Positions 18,070 to 26,781 of a DNA stretch of 64,000 bases are shown here, one piece after another. Position 1 is the first letter of the stretch. Every line of letters begins with the position of its first letter. The notes under the pieces are model-generated. The model saw only the letters and a list, made by a program, of their open reading frames with translations. It was not told where the DNA came from and did no database searches. The stretch is from Bacteroidota bacterium. Lineage in GTDB: Bacteria > Bacteroidota > Ignavibacteria > Kryptoniales > JAKASW01. The translations under genes and the position numbers were made by a program. The stretch is from contig JAJZNW010000061.1 in the NCBI GenBank assembly GCA_021811615.1, positions 1 to 64,000 on the forward strand, in the 5' to 3' direction.

Positions 18070-20892
18070 TTAGAAAGAAATAGTCGTACCGATTTGAATC
18101 CTCCTCGGCGACGAATAGAAAGTCGGATTCGTGTAATAATCCTGGATTGTGGCAATCCTCTGCGGAGGATTCGATGCCAGCAGAGACTCTTCATACAGCG
18201 ACACGTTCGGCAAGCCGGTGTCGGTGTATACCTGCAAAGCGTTCATCGTATCGAAGATGTTGTCTACTCTCGCGAAGAGAGTCAGGCTGGTTCCCCCGGT
18301 GAAGTTGAAAGTCTTGTAGAGCCGCATGTCGACGTTGTACGTAGCAGGCTTGTAGGCGGAATTGTACGCCAGCTCACCGATATCGGATACCGCCATCGGC
18401 GTATACGGGGTGCCGCTTCCGAAACTGAAAATGAAGCTTGCGCCCCAGCCTTGTGGATTGAGATAATCCAACGTCGCGTTGACAGTATGCGTTTGATCCC
18501 AATCCAGAGGAATCAGGTACGTCTGGGGTTGTACTCCGCTTGCTCTCAGGTTCGCGGCCGCATTCGGATCGGACGCATCGCCCTTGGCGATCTGGAAGGT
18601 GTAATTGAGGGTGCCGGACCATGAATCGGAAAGCCGCTTGTCGATTGTAACGACGATGCCTTTCACGAAGCCGAAGTCCGTATTCACATACCTGCTGTAC
18701 TCGGCCGAGTTGCCGGTTACGAAAATTATTTCGTTCAGCGTGCCCGACAGGTTGCGTATATCGTTGAAGTAACCTGTAACATCTATCGCCAGGTCGTTGG
18801 TAAGCTGCTGCTCGACGCCGAGTTCTCCCTTTGTCGTCTCTTCCGGATTCATGTTCGGATTGCCGACCACGCCGAGGAAAGTGCTCCCGCCCAGCTGCAG
18901 CTTGTAGCCGGGGCTCTGGTACAGTTCGTCGAAGGACGGCATTTGAAAGAACAAGCCGTAAGAGAAGTGGATGATTCCACGATCGGTGATCGGGAAGGAA
19001 ACTCCGAGCCGCGGGCTGAACTGGTATTTGTTTGAGGCAGTCTTGTACCAGAAAGCCATTCTTCTCTGTACCGCAACCTGGTGCTGATTGGCCGCCGTGA
19101 CACCGTTTCCGAGCGGCGCTACGACACTATCCTGGTACTGCGGCTCCAGCGGATAATACACATTCGGGTCCGCGGGATTCGCGAGGACCTGACCGTCCGG
19201 ATGGAACCAGTCGAACCTCACGCCGAAATTCACGATCAGGGAGTGGTATTCCATTTTGTCCTGGACATATGCCGAAAACTGCTGCGGCCTGTGTAAGTAC
19301 TGCAGGTTGAACGGGCTGTCCTGACTCGGAATAACGAGCGGGCCGAGCAGGAAAGGCGAGGTACCGTCAGTGGCCGGGTCCCTTCCGATATCGGCGCTGG
19401 ATAACGCGTGGCTCAGATCAAGGTTGTGCAGGTAGAGTTCGTATTGGTTGAATTGAAAACCCGCCTTTATCATGTGGTGGTCGGTTACCTGGCTGGTTAT
19501 GTCGAACTTCGCGACAAACGTGCCGGAGTTCCTGATGTTGTGTGCCATGTTGATACCGCCGGTATAGAATGTTGCCTCCGGAGCCTGGTTGAGGATCGGG
19601 AGGACGTAATTCTGATTGAAGGGGTCGTTCCTCTGGAAGAGATTGGACAGCGAAAATGCCGATGGGTCGTAGTATTCCCGGTAATCGTGGAAGAAGTACG
19701 ACAGGCCGAGTTTGTAGTAAGTTCTCGAGCTGAGAGTCTGAGTCAAAGTGAGGGTGTTCATGTACCCTTTTGTGAAATTACTGAGCTCCCCGTTCGGTTC
19801 GTACTTGCGGATGAACTCGTAATCTTTCCCGATTGAATTATCAAGCATATAATCGTAAGAAATGTGCAGTTCCGGCGAGGGCTCGTAAGTGACTTTCCCC
19901 TGCAGATAAGCTTCGAGGTTCGGCGCCATCGGCACAAGCTGGCCGTTCCCCGTCTGCTGGATGGCCCACTTCAAGGGATCCGGATTCGTCGTGTTGGTAA
20001 CGTCGCTGACGTTGAACTTATTGATACCGAAGAGGTCGCCGGCAGTATAATAATAGCGGGCGTCCGCGTAGAAGAAGAGTTTGTCCTTCACAATCGGGCC
20101 GCTCAAGGAAGCTTCGAGCCACTGATCGTTCAAGGGGTTAATCCTCTGGAGTCCGGCGAAAATATTCGATTGAGAGGTCACGAAGTCTCCGGAATAGGCC
20201 GTGAAGTTGCCGCGCAAGTGATTGCCGCCGGTCTTCGTGGCAATGTTGACTATGCCGCTCATCGCCTGTCCGTACTGGGCGTTGAACGCGCCCGTGACCA
20301 GCTGCATCTGTTGAATCGCGTTCTTGTTGACGTTTATTACCGTCCCTCCGTCGTAGGGGTCGGTGACCGGGATCCCATCGATCATGTATGTGACCTCTCC
20401 GCTCCGGCCGCCTCTGAAGTGTCCGGCAACCACGCCGGCCTGAAGGTTCAGGACGTCCTGGAAACTCGTCACCGGAAGCGATTCGATCTGCCTGCTGTTC
20501 ACGATAGCCGTCGTCGCCGTCATGTCCTTCTGGACCATCGGGCGAGTGGCCACCACGATGACGGATTTGGTCGTAACGGCAGACTCCGAGAGCTTGAAAT
20601 GCGCCGTCGTGGTGAGGTCTATCGACACCTGGAGATTTTTTATCTCCTCGGAACGATATCCCACGGCGGACGCCTTCAAAGCGTAAGTACCCGGAGGAAC
20701 GTCCAGTATCACGAACCTGCCGTTCAAATCAGTGGCGGCGCCCATCGAGGATCCCTCGATTATAACCGTAGCGCCGACGAGAGGTTCATTCGTGCTCGCA
20801 TCCACGACTTCACCGGAAAGTTTGCCTGAATCTCCTGCGAAGGCTTTGAACGAGAATAAGAGTATGAAAAAGGCAATGGTGGTTCTTCGCAT
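18070..20892 (-). CDS. SusC-like TonB-dependent receptor (cassette A)
   Basis: The 940-aa outer-membrane receptor has a signal peptide (about 1-19), a carboxypeptidase-D regulatory-like beta-sandwich (about 22-110, GEVVDASTNEPLVGATV), a plug domain (about 125-235, with GGRSGEVTYMIDGIPVTD and GQAMSGIVNIATK) and a 22-strand-type barrel ending in Phe (GTTISF). Such receptors import oligosaccharides or other ligands using TonB energy. The ATG has AGAGG about eight bases upstream and lies three bases after the glycosidase gene, so it is probably in one operon with the symporter and glycosidase. No SusD gene follows; instead the 1223-aa protein and PorV-like genes do. The ligand is inferred as an alpha-glucan oligosaccharide from the neighbours. 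Confidence 0.9.
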   Translation of the reverse strand: MRRTTIAFFILLFSFKAFAGDSGKLSGEVVDASTNEPLVGATVIIEGSSMGAATDLNGRFVILDVPPGTYALKASAVGYRSEEIKNLQVSIDLTTTAHFKLSESAVTTKSVIVVATRPMVQKDMTATTAIVNSRQIESLPVTSFQDVLNLQAGVVAGHFRGGRSGEVTYMIDGIPVTDPYDGGTVINVNKNAIQQMQLVTGAFNAQYGQAMSGIVNIATKTGGNHLRGNFTAYSGDFVTSQSNIFAGLQRINPLNDQWLEASLSGPIVKDKLFFYADARYYYTAGDLFGINKFNVSDVTNTTNPDPLKWAIQQTGNGQLVPMAPNLEAYLQGKVTYEPSPELHISYDYMLDNSIGKDYEFIRKYEPNGELSNFTKGYMNTLTLTQTLSSRTYYKLGLSYFFHDYREYYDPSAFSLSNLFQRNDPFNQNYVLPILNQAPEATFYTGGINMAHNIRNSGTFVAKFDITSQVTDHHMIKAGFQFNQYELYLHNLDLSHALSSADIGRDPATDGTSPFLLGPLVIPSQDSPFNLQYLHRPQQFSAYVQDKMEYHSLIVNFGVRFDWFHPDGQVLANPADPNVYYPLEPQYQDSVVAPLGNGVTAANQHQVAVQRRMAFWYKTASNKYQFSPRLGVSFPITDRGIIHFSYGLFFQMPSFDELYQSPGYKLQLGGSTFLGVVGNPNMNPEETTKGELGVEQQLTNDLAIDVTGYFNDIRNLSGTLNEIIFVTGNSAEYSRYVNTDFGFVKGIVVTIDKRLSDSWSGTLNYTFQIAKGDASDPNAAANLRASGVQPQTYLIPLDWDQTHTVNATLDYLNPQGWGASFIFSFGSGTPYTPMAVSDIGELAYNSAYKPATYNVDMRLYKTFNFTGGTSLTLFARVDNIFDTMNALQVYTDTGLPNVSLYEESLLASNPPQRIATIQDYYTNPTFYSSPRRIQIGTTISF

Positions 20893-20895
20893 GCT

Positions 20896-23619
20896 TTACC
20901 TCTTTGAAATCATGGTTAAGCGGATAGCATCAACAAGGGCCGTGTTGGTGTTACCGTTCATATTATCGTCGTGCTTGTCGAAGGAGATCGACAACGTATG
21001 GACTCCCGGTGAAAAGCGGACGTGTATCACATTGCTGTAGCCCCAATCACTCCAGGCTCCCTCGCCGCGCTGCGGCATCACGACCGGGCCATCCGCCTGA
21101 TTGTCCACAATGAGAGTGCGGACCGCGCACTTGTTGTCCGTGTTTGTCGGTCCCTCTCCGTTGGCATATCTGACGTCGACGGCATAAAGTCCGCCCGTTT
21201 TGATATCGACCTTGTACGCGGGAGAATCAGGATGCCCAAGATCGAGCCTGATGTAACCCGAACCGGTGTAGCCGGACAACTTGTGTTCCTCACCACCGGC
21301 ATTGCTTTCGGCCTGCACTACTAAAGAAGAATTTCCTTCATCGGCAACCAGCGGCACGCTCAGAAAGGATTCGAGTCCGTTCCTGCCGACCGCCATAATC
21401 TGGTACTCGGAATACCCTTTCGTCATCGCGATCTCGTAATGGTTGAGGCCTGCGGTCGCGGCCTTCTTCCCGTTCCTGAAAATCGAATATGACACAGCGC
21501 CGTCGATGCGATTCCACTTCAGCTCTGAACCGTCGAGCGAGACGCTGGGGGTAGCCGGAGAAAACGACACGGGGACGAGATTGATCCCGCTTCTTCCGGC
21601 TTTTTCACCGTTCATCACAATTACCACGGTGTGTTTGCCGACAAGGTTGTCAGGAATGGCATCTCCGGATAGCCGGTGACCGTCCAGAGTGAGACGGTCG
21701 ATCCTGTTCCCCCATCCCTTGATGGATACCGAAAGGGTGGACTTCCTGTACTTAAGATTGTCGAGCCTGAGCGTTTTGCCGAAACCTGCGGGGATGCATG
21801 GAGAGAAGCTCAGCGATTGCGGGTGGAATCTCAGTCCGAAGAGGACGCGGTAGACAATCGACAGGTCGCCGGCGACACTCCACAATTGCCTGTCGGAATC
21901 GATCTGCGTCCCGAGGTAATCTCCGGTGCTCGCAACCATGTTCTCTTTGTTGGTCAGGAAAAACGACGCCGCTCTGTAAACCGCTCCGATCGCCCGCGAG
22001 ACGGACGCCATGTTGTTCACTTCAGCCGAAGCCCATGCCCAATACGATTCCACAAACGGCCAGACAGCATTGTTATGATAAGGAGGAATTCCGGGTATCT
22101 GGGGATAGATACAGGTTATGCCGAATTGAGTGACCGGAGTTTTGCGGATCACTTCCGCCGCGCGCGTGCGATCGGCGATACCGAACAGAACGCAAAGGGA
22201 TTCTCCGAGAGATTCCGAACGCGGCGAAAGCGTCTGATAATTTCTTCCGTACAAATATTGGCCGTAATAACCTTTCGCCGGCATCCATAGATACTTGTTT
22301 ATTCCATACTTGATACGGCGCGCGGTTTTCAGATAAGGCTCGGGGGATTCACCGAGAGCGCCGGCCATCTTGGCCAAAACCCGGTATGTCTCATAATGAA
22401 CTGCATTCGTCCCGAGATCCTCAGACATGAAAATGTCCTTCGGATCCATCCAGCGCGGATACGTTTGTTCTCTCCAGTCAAGAAATGAAGACTCACCATG
22501 AAACAGTCCGGTGGCCGGGTCCTCAAGAGTGTGCATGTCATCCATCGCGGAATTTCTCGCGATTCGATATGCCTTCTTCAGCCACGCTTCATCTCCCGTC
22601 ACCTTGTACACTTCCCACGCAGCCAGAGTCCAAACCATCCTGTCCGACGAAACCGGCCATGAACCGCCCGTGCCAGTATCCTGGATTATCCGATCGTTCC
22701 GGACTTTCTTCAGAAGACTCGCCTTCGCCGCATCGGGATTTATTATCGCCAGAGAGAGGAAACTGCTGTAGCTTATGTCGCGGGTCCAGACCCCCGGCCA
22801 CATCGCTCCTGCCATAAAAGCGCCGTCCGGTCTGATATCCTCAGTCATTTCTTCGAGAGACATGTTGTAAAGTGCCTCCGAGAGAATGGAGCCGGAGGTA
22901 TATCGAGGATAATCGGAGATGCTTTTCGCGAGCTTCCATTCTCTGACGCGCAGGAACGAACGTCCGGGAAATTGGACCTTGCTGAAGAAGATTGTTCCCT
23001 TGTATATCCCGGAATCATCCGAATCATGGAGAGCGAATTGCGGCTCGTCCGGAAGGCTCTGGAAATCCCACGAAAGCGGGAGAGTATTGCCCGCTACATA
23101 TACTCCCTTGAATTCATCCCTGGTTACCTTGTGGCCGTCAAACGCCGTGTAATATCCGAGCTTGTTCATCTCGGCTATCACGGTACGCATGTCCAACCGG
23201 ATTGCCACCCTCGTGTCTGCTCTCAGATACCCTTTTGCGGCACTTTGAACTGACGGCGCCGCTTCGGTCGGGAACTTGCCGAATACGAACGTCTGAGGCT
23301 GAGAGGAGTTGATCAATAGGAGATGATTCTGACCTGCGGGAGCTTCGTTATCGGCGCCGTCTATGCTGAACTTGATTTGAATCGCTTTCGGAGTTCGTAT
23401 GCTGTAATTACTGCGATAGGTCGATTCGATTTCATAAGGGGAACGCGCTGTGGCAACATATTTGCCCTGCATCACCCGAGTGGCCGTCACTTCATACGAG
23501 GCGGTCTTCAGCAAAACCCGATCGTCCGTCCTGCCCGCAGTCAGCAAACCCGCAAGGGTAACGAAACCCGCGAGTTTCAGAGCTGCGCCGAACTTGTTTG
23601 CTGTATCAATGGCCGACAA
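20896..23619 (-). CDS. Six-hairpin (alpha/alpha)6 glycosidase-like enzyme with C-terminal CBM-like domain
   Basis: The protein of about 907 aa has a hydrophobic export signal (AALKLAGFVTLAGLLTAG), an N-terminal beta-sandwich (about 30-250), a helical toroid (about 260-610) and a C-terminal CBM6/CBM35-like module (about 780-905, VVQAESNAGGEEH and HTLSISFD). Candidate acidic residues are in WPGVWTRDISYS, FHGESSFLDWRE and WPFVESYWAW, a pattern seen in GH15/GH63-type and related six-hairpin enzymes. I cannot assign a family with confidence. The frame can start at TTG 23655, overlapping the symporter by 32 bases, but TTG 23619 has AAGGAA about eight bases upstream and lies just after the symporter stop, so I prefer it. 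It probably releases sugar in the periplasm for the adjacent symporter. Confidence 0.7.
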   Translation of the reverse strand: MSAIDTANKFGAALKLAGFVTLAGLLTAGRTDDRVLLKTASYEVTATRVMQGKYVATARSPYEIESTYRSNYSIRTPKAIQIKFSIDGADNEAPAGQNHLLLINSSQPQTFVFGKFPTEAAPSVQSAAKGYLRADTRVAIRLDMRTVIAEMNKLGYYTAFDGHKVTRDEFKGVYVAGNTLPLSWDFQSLPDEPQFALHDSDDSGIYKGTIFFSKVQFPGRSFLRVREWKLAKSISDYPRYTSGSILSEALYNMSLEEMTEDIRPDGAFMAGAMWPGVWTRDISYSSFLSLAIINPDAAKASLLKKVRNDRIIQDTGTGGSWPVSSDRMVWTLAAWEVYKVTGDEAWLKKAYRIARNSAMDDMHTLEDPATGLFHGESSFLDWREQTYPRWMDPKDIFMSEDLGTNAVHYETYRVLAKMAGALGESPEPYLKTARRIKYGINKYLWMPAKGYYGQYLYGRNYQTLSPRSESLGESLCVLFGIADRTRAAEVIRKTPVTQFGITCIYPQIPGIPPYHNNAVWPFVESYWAWASAEVNNMASVSRAIGAVYRAASFFLTNKENMVASTGDYLGTQIDSDRQLWSVAGDLSIVYRVLFGLRFHPQSLSFSPCIPAGFGKTLRLDNLKYRKSTLSVSIKGWGNRIDRLTLDGHRLSGDAIPDNLVGKHTVVIVMNGEKAGRSGINLVPVSFSPATPSVSLDGSELKWNRIDGAVSYSIFRNGKKAATAGLNHYEIAMTKGYSEYQIMAVGRNGLESFLSVPLVADEGNSSLVVQAESNAGGEEHKLSGYTGSGYIRLDLGHPDSPAYKVDIKTGGLYAVDVRYANGEGPTNTDNKCAVRTLIVDNQADGPVVMPQRGEGAWSDWGYSNVIHVRFSPGVHTLSISFDKHDDNMNGNTNTALVDAIRLTMISKR

Positions 23620-23623
23620 TAGT

Positions 23624-25087
23624 TCAGTTCCTTTGTGCTTCTTGCAAAACTCCAACCGTCCCGTTGGAAGGGAAAAAGAGACTCGCCAACACGATCACAG
23701 CAAGTGAGATGAAGAAATCGATGGCCGCGAAATTCAGGTATTGTGTCTTTACAAGCCACAAGAGTATGCCGTTTCTGACCTGCCATGGTCCTGACAATTC
23801 TTCGAATATCACCCTGAACGCTCCGGAGGCGATTCCCACCACAACCGCAGTCACAGCGGCCACCGATGTCGCGCGCTTCCAGAACACACCGGTCAGAAAG
23901 ACGGCTACTACTACCGCGGCGAAGCAGGCAAGAAGACTCTGGAGCGGTTCCGAACCCTTCCAGCCGATAAGCCCGAGTAACGGCATCCACAATAGAGAAA
24001 TCAGAACGACGACCATTGTCGAGAGCCTTCCGACAAGGACGAGCTTTCTCTCTTCCGCCTGCGGCTTCCTTCGCCTGTAAATATCCATCGTGAACAAGGC
24101 CGACGTGCTGTTGAATAGGCCTGAAAGCGAAGACATGATCGCAGACAGGACACCGATCAGGACTATCCCCTTCACAAACGATGGAAGAGATCCGCCCGCT
24201 TCACCTATGTACAGACTGTGCATTCCCAGAAACACCGCGAGGAGGGTTCCGACAGCCAACGTTTTCGCAACCGCGACAAAGGTGATCCCCCTCTTCATAT
24301 CGCGTTTGCTTCTGGCACTGAACACATGCTGCAGAACATACTGGTCGGTAAGCCAGAGCCACAGGGCCACGACCGGGATGCCGACCACGATTGCCAGCCA
24401 CGGAAATGACGACGAGCTTCGACCCGCATGACCGATCGCAGCAGCAGCTCCGAGCACATGCATGCCCGCGAACGAGGGAGTCATCACTATTCCTATCACG
24501 AGAGCGGCAAACCCGAGTAGCATGAAAACAGCCTGCACGATTTGTGTGCTTATCACCGCCGAAAATCCTCCCGCGATCGAATAGATGCCTGAAACCAAAA
24601 TCGCCGCGGCGATTGCGGCGCCGGTGTCCAGGTCTGAAAAGTAACCTATCAGGAAAGCTCCGAGAAGGAGGACCAGGGAAAGTCTTACGAGCAAGTAAGT
24701 AGCAATGAATAGAAGGGAGACGTATGCACCGACTTTACCGCCATACATTCTTTCCAGGGAGTCGTTCGTCGTGAAAGAATTGAAATAAGTAAGCGCCGGT
24801 CCGGCCCGCCAGCCAAGAAATATCAGCCCCAATATTCCCATCAACTCAAGATCGACTGCCATTGCGGCAGCAAACGGACCCTTTTCCCCCATGATATGCC
24901 CGCACAAGACATCCGCTGCGATAAGGGATATCCCGATCGAACCCCAGCGGAGATTTCTTCCTGAAAGGAAGTAACGGAGCGTATCTCCGTCCGCATCCTT
25001 CGACGCGGATAGGCCTATCACAAGGATACTGAAGAAATATACTACGACGGCGATTCTGTCGATTTGGAAAATAAATTCGTGGCCCAT
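23624..25087 (-). CDS. Sodium:solute symporter (SSS/SGLT family), probable sugar transporter
   Basis: The protein of about 487 aa has 13-14 predicted membrane helices. It shows SSS family features: GIYSIAGGFSAVISTQIVQA in the middle, the SGLT-like loop LTDQYVLQHVFSARS, and FNSTSALFTMDIYRRR. It would move a sugar into the cytoplasm with sodium. ATG 25087 gives a natural N-terminus (MGHEFIFQIDRIAVVVYFF); a TTG at 25150 would add 21 polar residues and is less likely. The gene heads a tight run: symporter, six-hairpin glycosidase, TonB receptor, giant secreted protein and PorV-like. The upstream region holds two perfect palindromes (25189-25239) that are candidate control sites. Glucose or a disaccharide is a plausible substrate, by context only. 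Confidence 0.85.
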   Translation of the reverse strand: MGHEFIFQIDRIAVVVYFFSILVIGLSASKDADGDTLRYFLSGRNLRWGSIGISLIAADVLCGHIMGEKGPFAAAMAVDLELMGILGLIFLGWRAGPALTYFNSFTTNDSLERMYGGKVGAYVSLLFIATYLLVRLSLVLLLGAFLIGYFSDLDTGAAIAAAILVSGIYSIAGGFSAVISTQIVQAVFMLLGFAALVIGIVMTPSFAGMHVLGAAAAIGHAGRSSSSFPWLAIVVGIPVVALWLWLTDQYVLQHVFSARSKRDMKRGITFVAVAKTLAVGTLLAVFLGMHSLYIGEAGGSLPSFVKGIVLIGVLSAIMSSLSGLFNSTSALFTMDIYRRRKPQAEERKLVLVGRLSTMVVVLISLLWMPLLGLIGWKGSEPLQSLLACFAAVVVAVFLTGVFWKRATSVAAVTAVVVGIASGAFRVIFEELSGPWQVRNGILLWLVKTQYLNFAAIDFFISLAVIVLASLFFPSNGTVGVLQEAQRN

Positions 25088-25188
25088 TGTTCGAGTGAAG
25101 GTCCTCAAGGATTGTGCCGTCAAGTGAATCCACTGAAACCACGAAATCAAAAAGAATGCGGCCGGTTTCGGGCGAGCGACCAGCCGGT

Positions 25189-25239
25189 GTTGTCAGATTG
25201 ACAACGAAGGGAGGATAAGACTTATCAGTTTTGATAAGT
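25189..25239. promoter_or_regulatory. Two perfect palindromes upstream of the symporter operon
   Basis: GTTGTCA-GAT-TGACAAC (25189-25205) and ACTTATCA-GTTT-TGATAAGT (25220-25239) sit 100-150 bases upstream of the symporter ATG and 72 bases or more below the stop of the response regulator gene. Both are perfect and lie in non-coding DNA. Related hexamers (TTATCA/TGATAA and TTGT..ACAA) recur in the divergent region near 30008 and 30145-30166. They look like operators or enhancer sites, perhaps for the adjacent sigma-54-type regulator. The binding protein is not known. Confidence 0.55.
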
Positions 25240-25310
25240 GAGGATGGAGGTACTAATAAGCGGCAAGTATGGAGGGGTCAAGCCGGCCCGAGTTGCGGGT
25301 TCTCAGTAAG

Positions 25311-26771
25311 TTACTTTATTTTCAGAGTTCGGAGCATCCGGGAATAGTTGGAGGGCAAGAGCCCGAGTTTTCGCGCCGCATCTGCATCGGAGGTCGACTG
25401 CTTCCTAACGTACAAAACATACTCTCTCATAAACGCTTCTTGTGCCTCCCTGAGAGGTCTGATACTTCCATCGGAAAAGAAATTTTCCGGTTTCGACTGG
25501 CCGTTCTCATCTCGTTCGGGGGTAATCCCGATGGAGGCGTGGACGCTTGCGGCGGTCACAACAGAAAAATCGTTCACCAGAATCCGCTGCACGAAATTCT
25601 GGAGTTCACGCACGTTGCCGGGCCAATCGTAATCGACGAGTTCCCTGATCGCCTCCGGCGTCACCTCGGGTTTAGCCCTGTTCATCCCATCGGCAAACAA
25701 GCCGAGGAAGTGTTCAAGAAGGACCGGGACGTCGTCCTTCCTGTCCCTCAGCGGGGGGATCCTTATCGGCACGACGTTGAGCCTGTAATAGAGATCCTCC
25801 CTGAACCTTTTCTCCCTGACTTCCGATTTCAAGTCCTTATTGGTAGCCGCGATGACCCTGACGTCCACTTTAGTGACTTGCGTCCTCCCGATTTTTTCCA
25901 GTTCGCCATCCTGTATCACCCTTAGAAGTTTCACCTGTGAAGAAAGCGGGAGCTCGGCGACTTCGTCAAGGAAAATTGTACCATGGTCGGCAAGCTCGAA
26001 CAGGCCGGGCTTGTCGGCATTCGCTCCGGTGAAGGCTCCTTTCTGGTATCCGAACAGTTCGCTTTCGAGGAGATCGGCCGGAATGCTGCCGCAATTGATC
26101 GGGACGAAGTTCTCGAACTTACGGTCGCTGTTGTAGTGTATGTTCGCGGCAACCAGCTCTTTCCCGGTCCCCGATTCTCCCGTAATAAGTATGTTTGCGC
26201 CGGTTCGGGCGTATTTCAGGATTTCGTTCGTCATGTTGACTATCGCCTGCGAGGCTCCCACGATCTCCTTGTCCTTCAGTCTCTCGGCGATATTCTTGAG
26301 GAGCCGGTTATCGGACTTCAATTTTCCCCTTTCCAGCTCGCGCTTCTCGAACGCGTTCAGTATGCCGAGGACGAAATCGGTCGGCTGGTAGATGTGTTCC
26401 TCGATGTCTATGGGATACTTGGTGCAATACCAGAAGGCCCCCGCCTTGATCAGGTTCGCGGCGAATGAGAAGTCAGATGCGCTGAGACTCATCTTCGTAA
26501 CCACTATAATCTGCGGCGGGAGCACGCCTTCCCTCAATCTCGAAATGAGGACGTCGCCCATCAAACCGCCCGCTATCTGGTAGTCCATAATGATCACGTC
26601 GCAGAAATCCGGCGAAGAACGGAGCCGCTCGATCGCCGACACGCCGTCCGACACGACATCGACGATTTCGATTTCGTCCTTGAACGGAGCAAGCGTGTTT
26701 CTCACCCGATCCACATCGAATTGCTCATCTTCGATAAGAAGTACTCTAACCGCTTTTTTAGTCAGCATCAT
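25311..26771 (-). CDS. NtrC-family response regulator (receiver, sigma-54 AAA+ activator, Fis-type HTH)
   Basis: The 486-aa protein has a receiver domain (about 8-130) with acid-pocket Asp15, phospho-acceptor Asp63 (VIIMDYQIAGG), and conserved Thr and Lys near 90 and 117. The AAA+ domain follows (about 170-400) with Walker A GESGTGKE, the sigma-54 contact loop GAFTGA, and Walker B GTIFLDEVAEL. The C-terminus (about 430-486) is a Fis-like helix-turn-helix (DAARKLGLLPSNYSRML). It should activate sigma-54 promoters after phosphorylation. It starts 10 bases after the histidine kinase gene, its probable partner. Likely targets are the symporter/cassette A operon and the divergent GH31 region, by proximity. 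Confidence 0.92.
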   Translation of the reverse strand: MMLTKKAVRVLLIEDEQFDVDRVRNTLAPFKDEIEIVDVVSDGVSAIERLRSSPDFCDVIIMDYQIAGGLMGDVLISRLREGVLPPQIIVVTKMSLSASDFSFAANLIKAGAFWYCTKYPIDIEEHIYQPTDFVLGILNAFEKRELERGKLKSDNRLLKNIAERLKDKEIVGASQAIVNMTNEILKYARTGANILITGESGTGKELVAANIHYNSDRKFENFVPINCGSIPADLLESELFGYQKGAFTGANADKPGLFELADHGTIFLDEVAELPLSSQVKLLRVIQDGELEKIGRTQVTKVDVRVIAATNKDLKSEVREKRFREDLYYRLNVVPIRIPPLRDRKDDVPVLLEHFLGLFADGMNRAKPEVTPEAIRELVDYDWPGNVRELQNFVQRILVNDFSVVTAASVHASIGITPERDENGQSKPENFFSDGSIRPLREAQEAFMREYVLYVRKQSTSDADAARKLGLLPSNYSRMLRTLKIK

Positions 26772-26781
26772 GAAAGAATGT

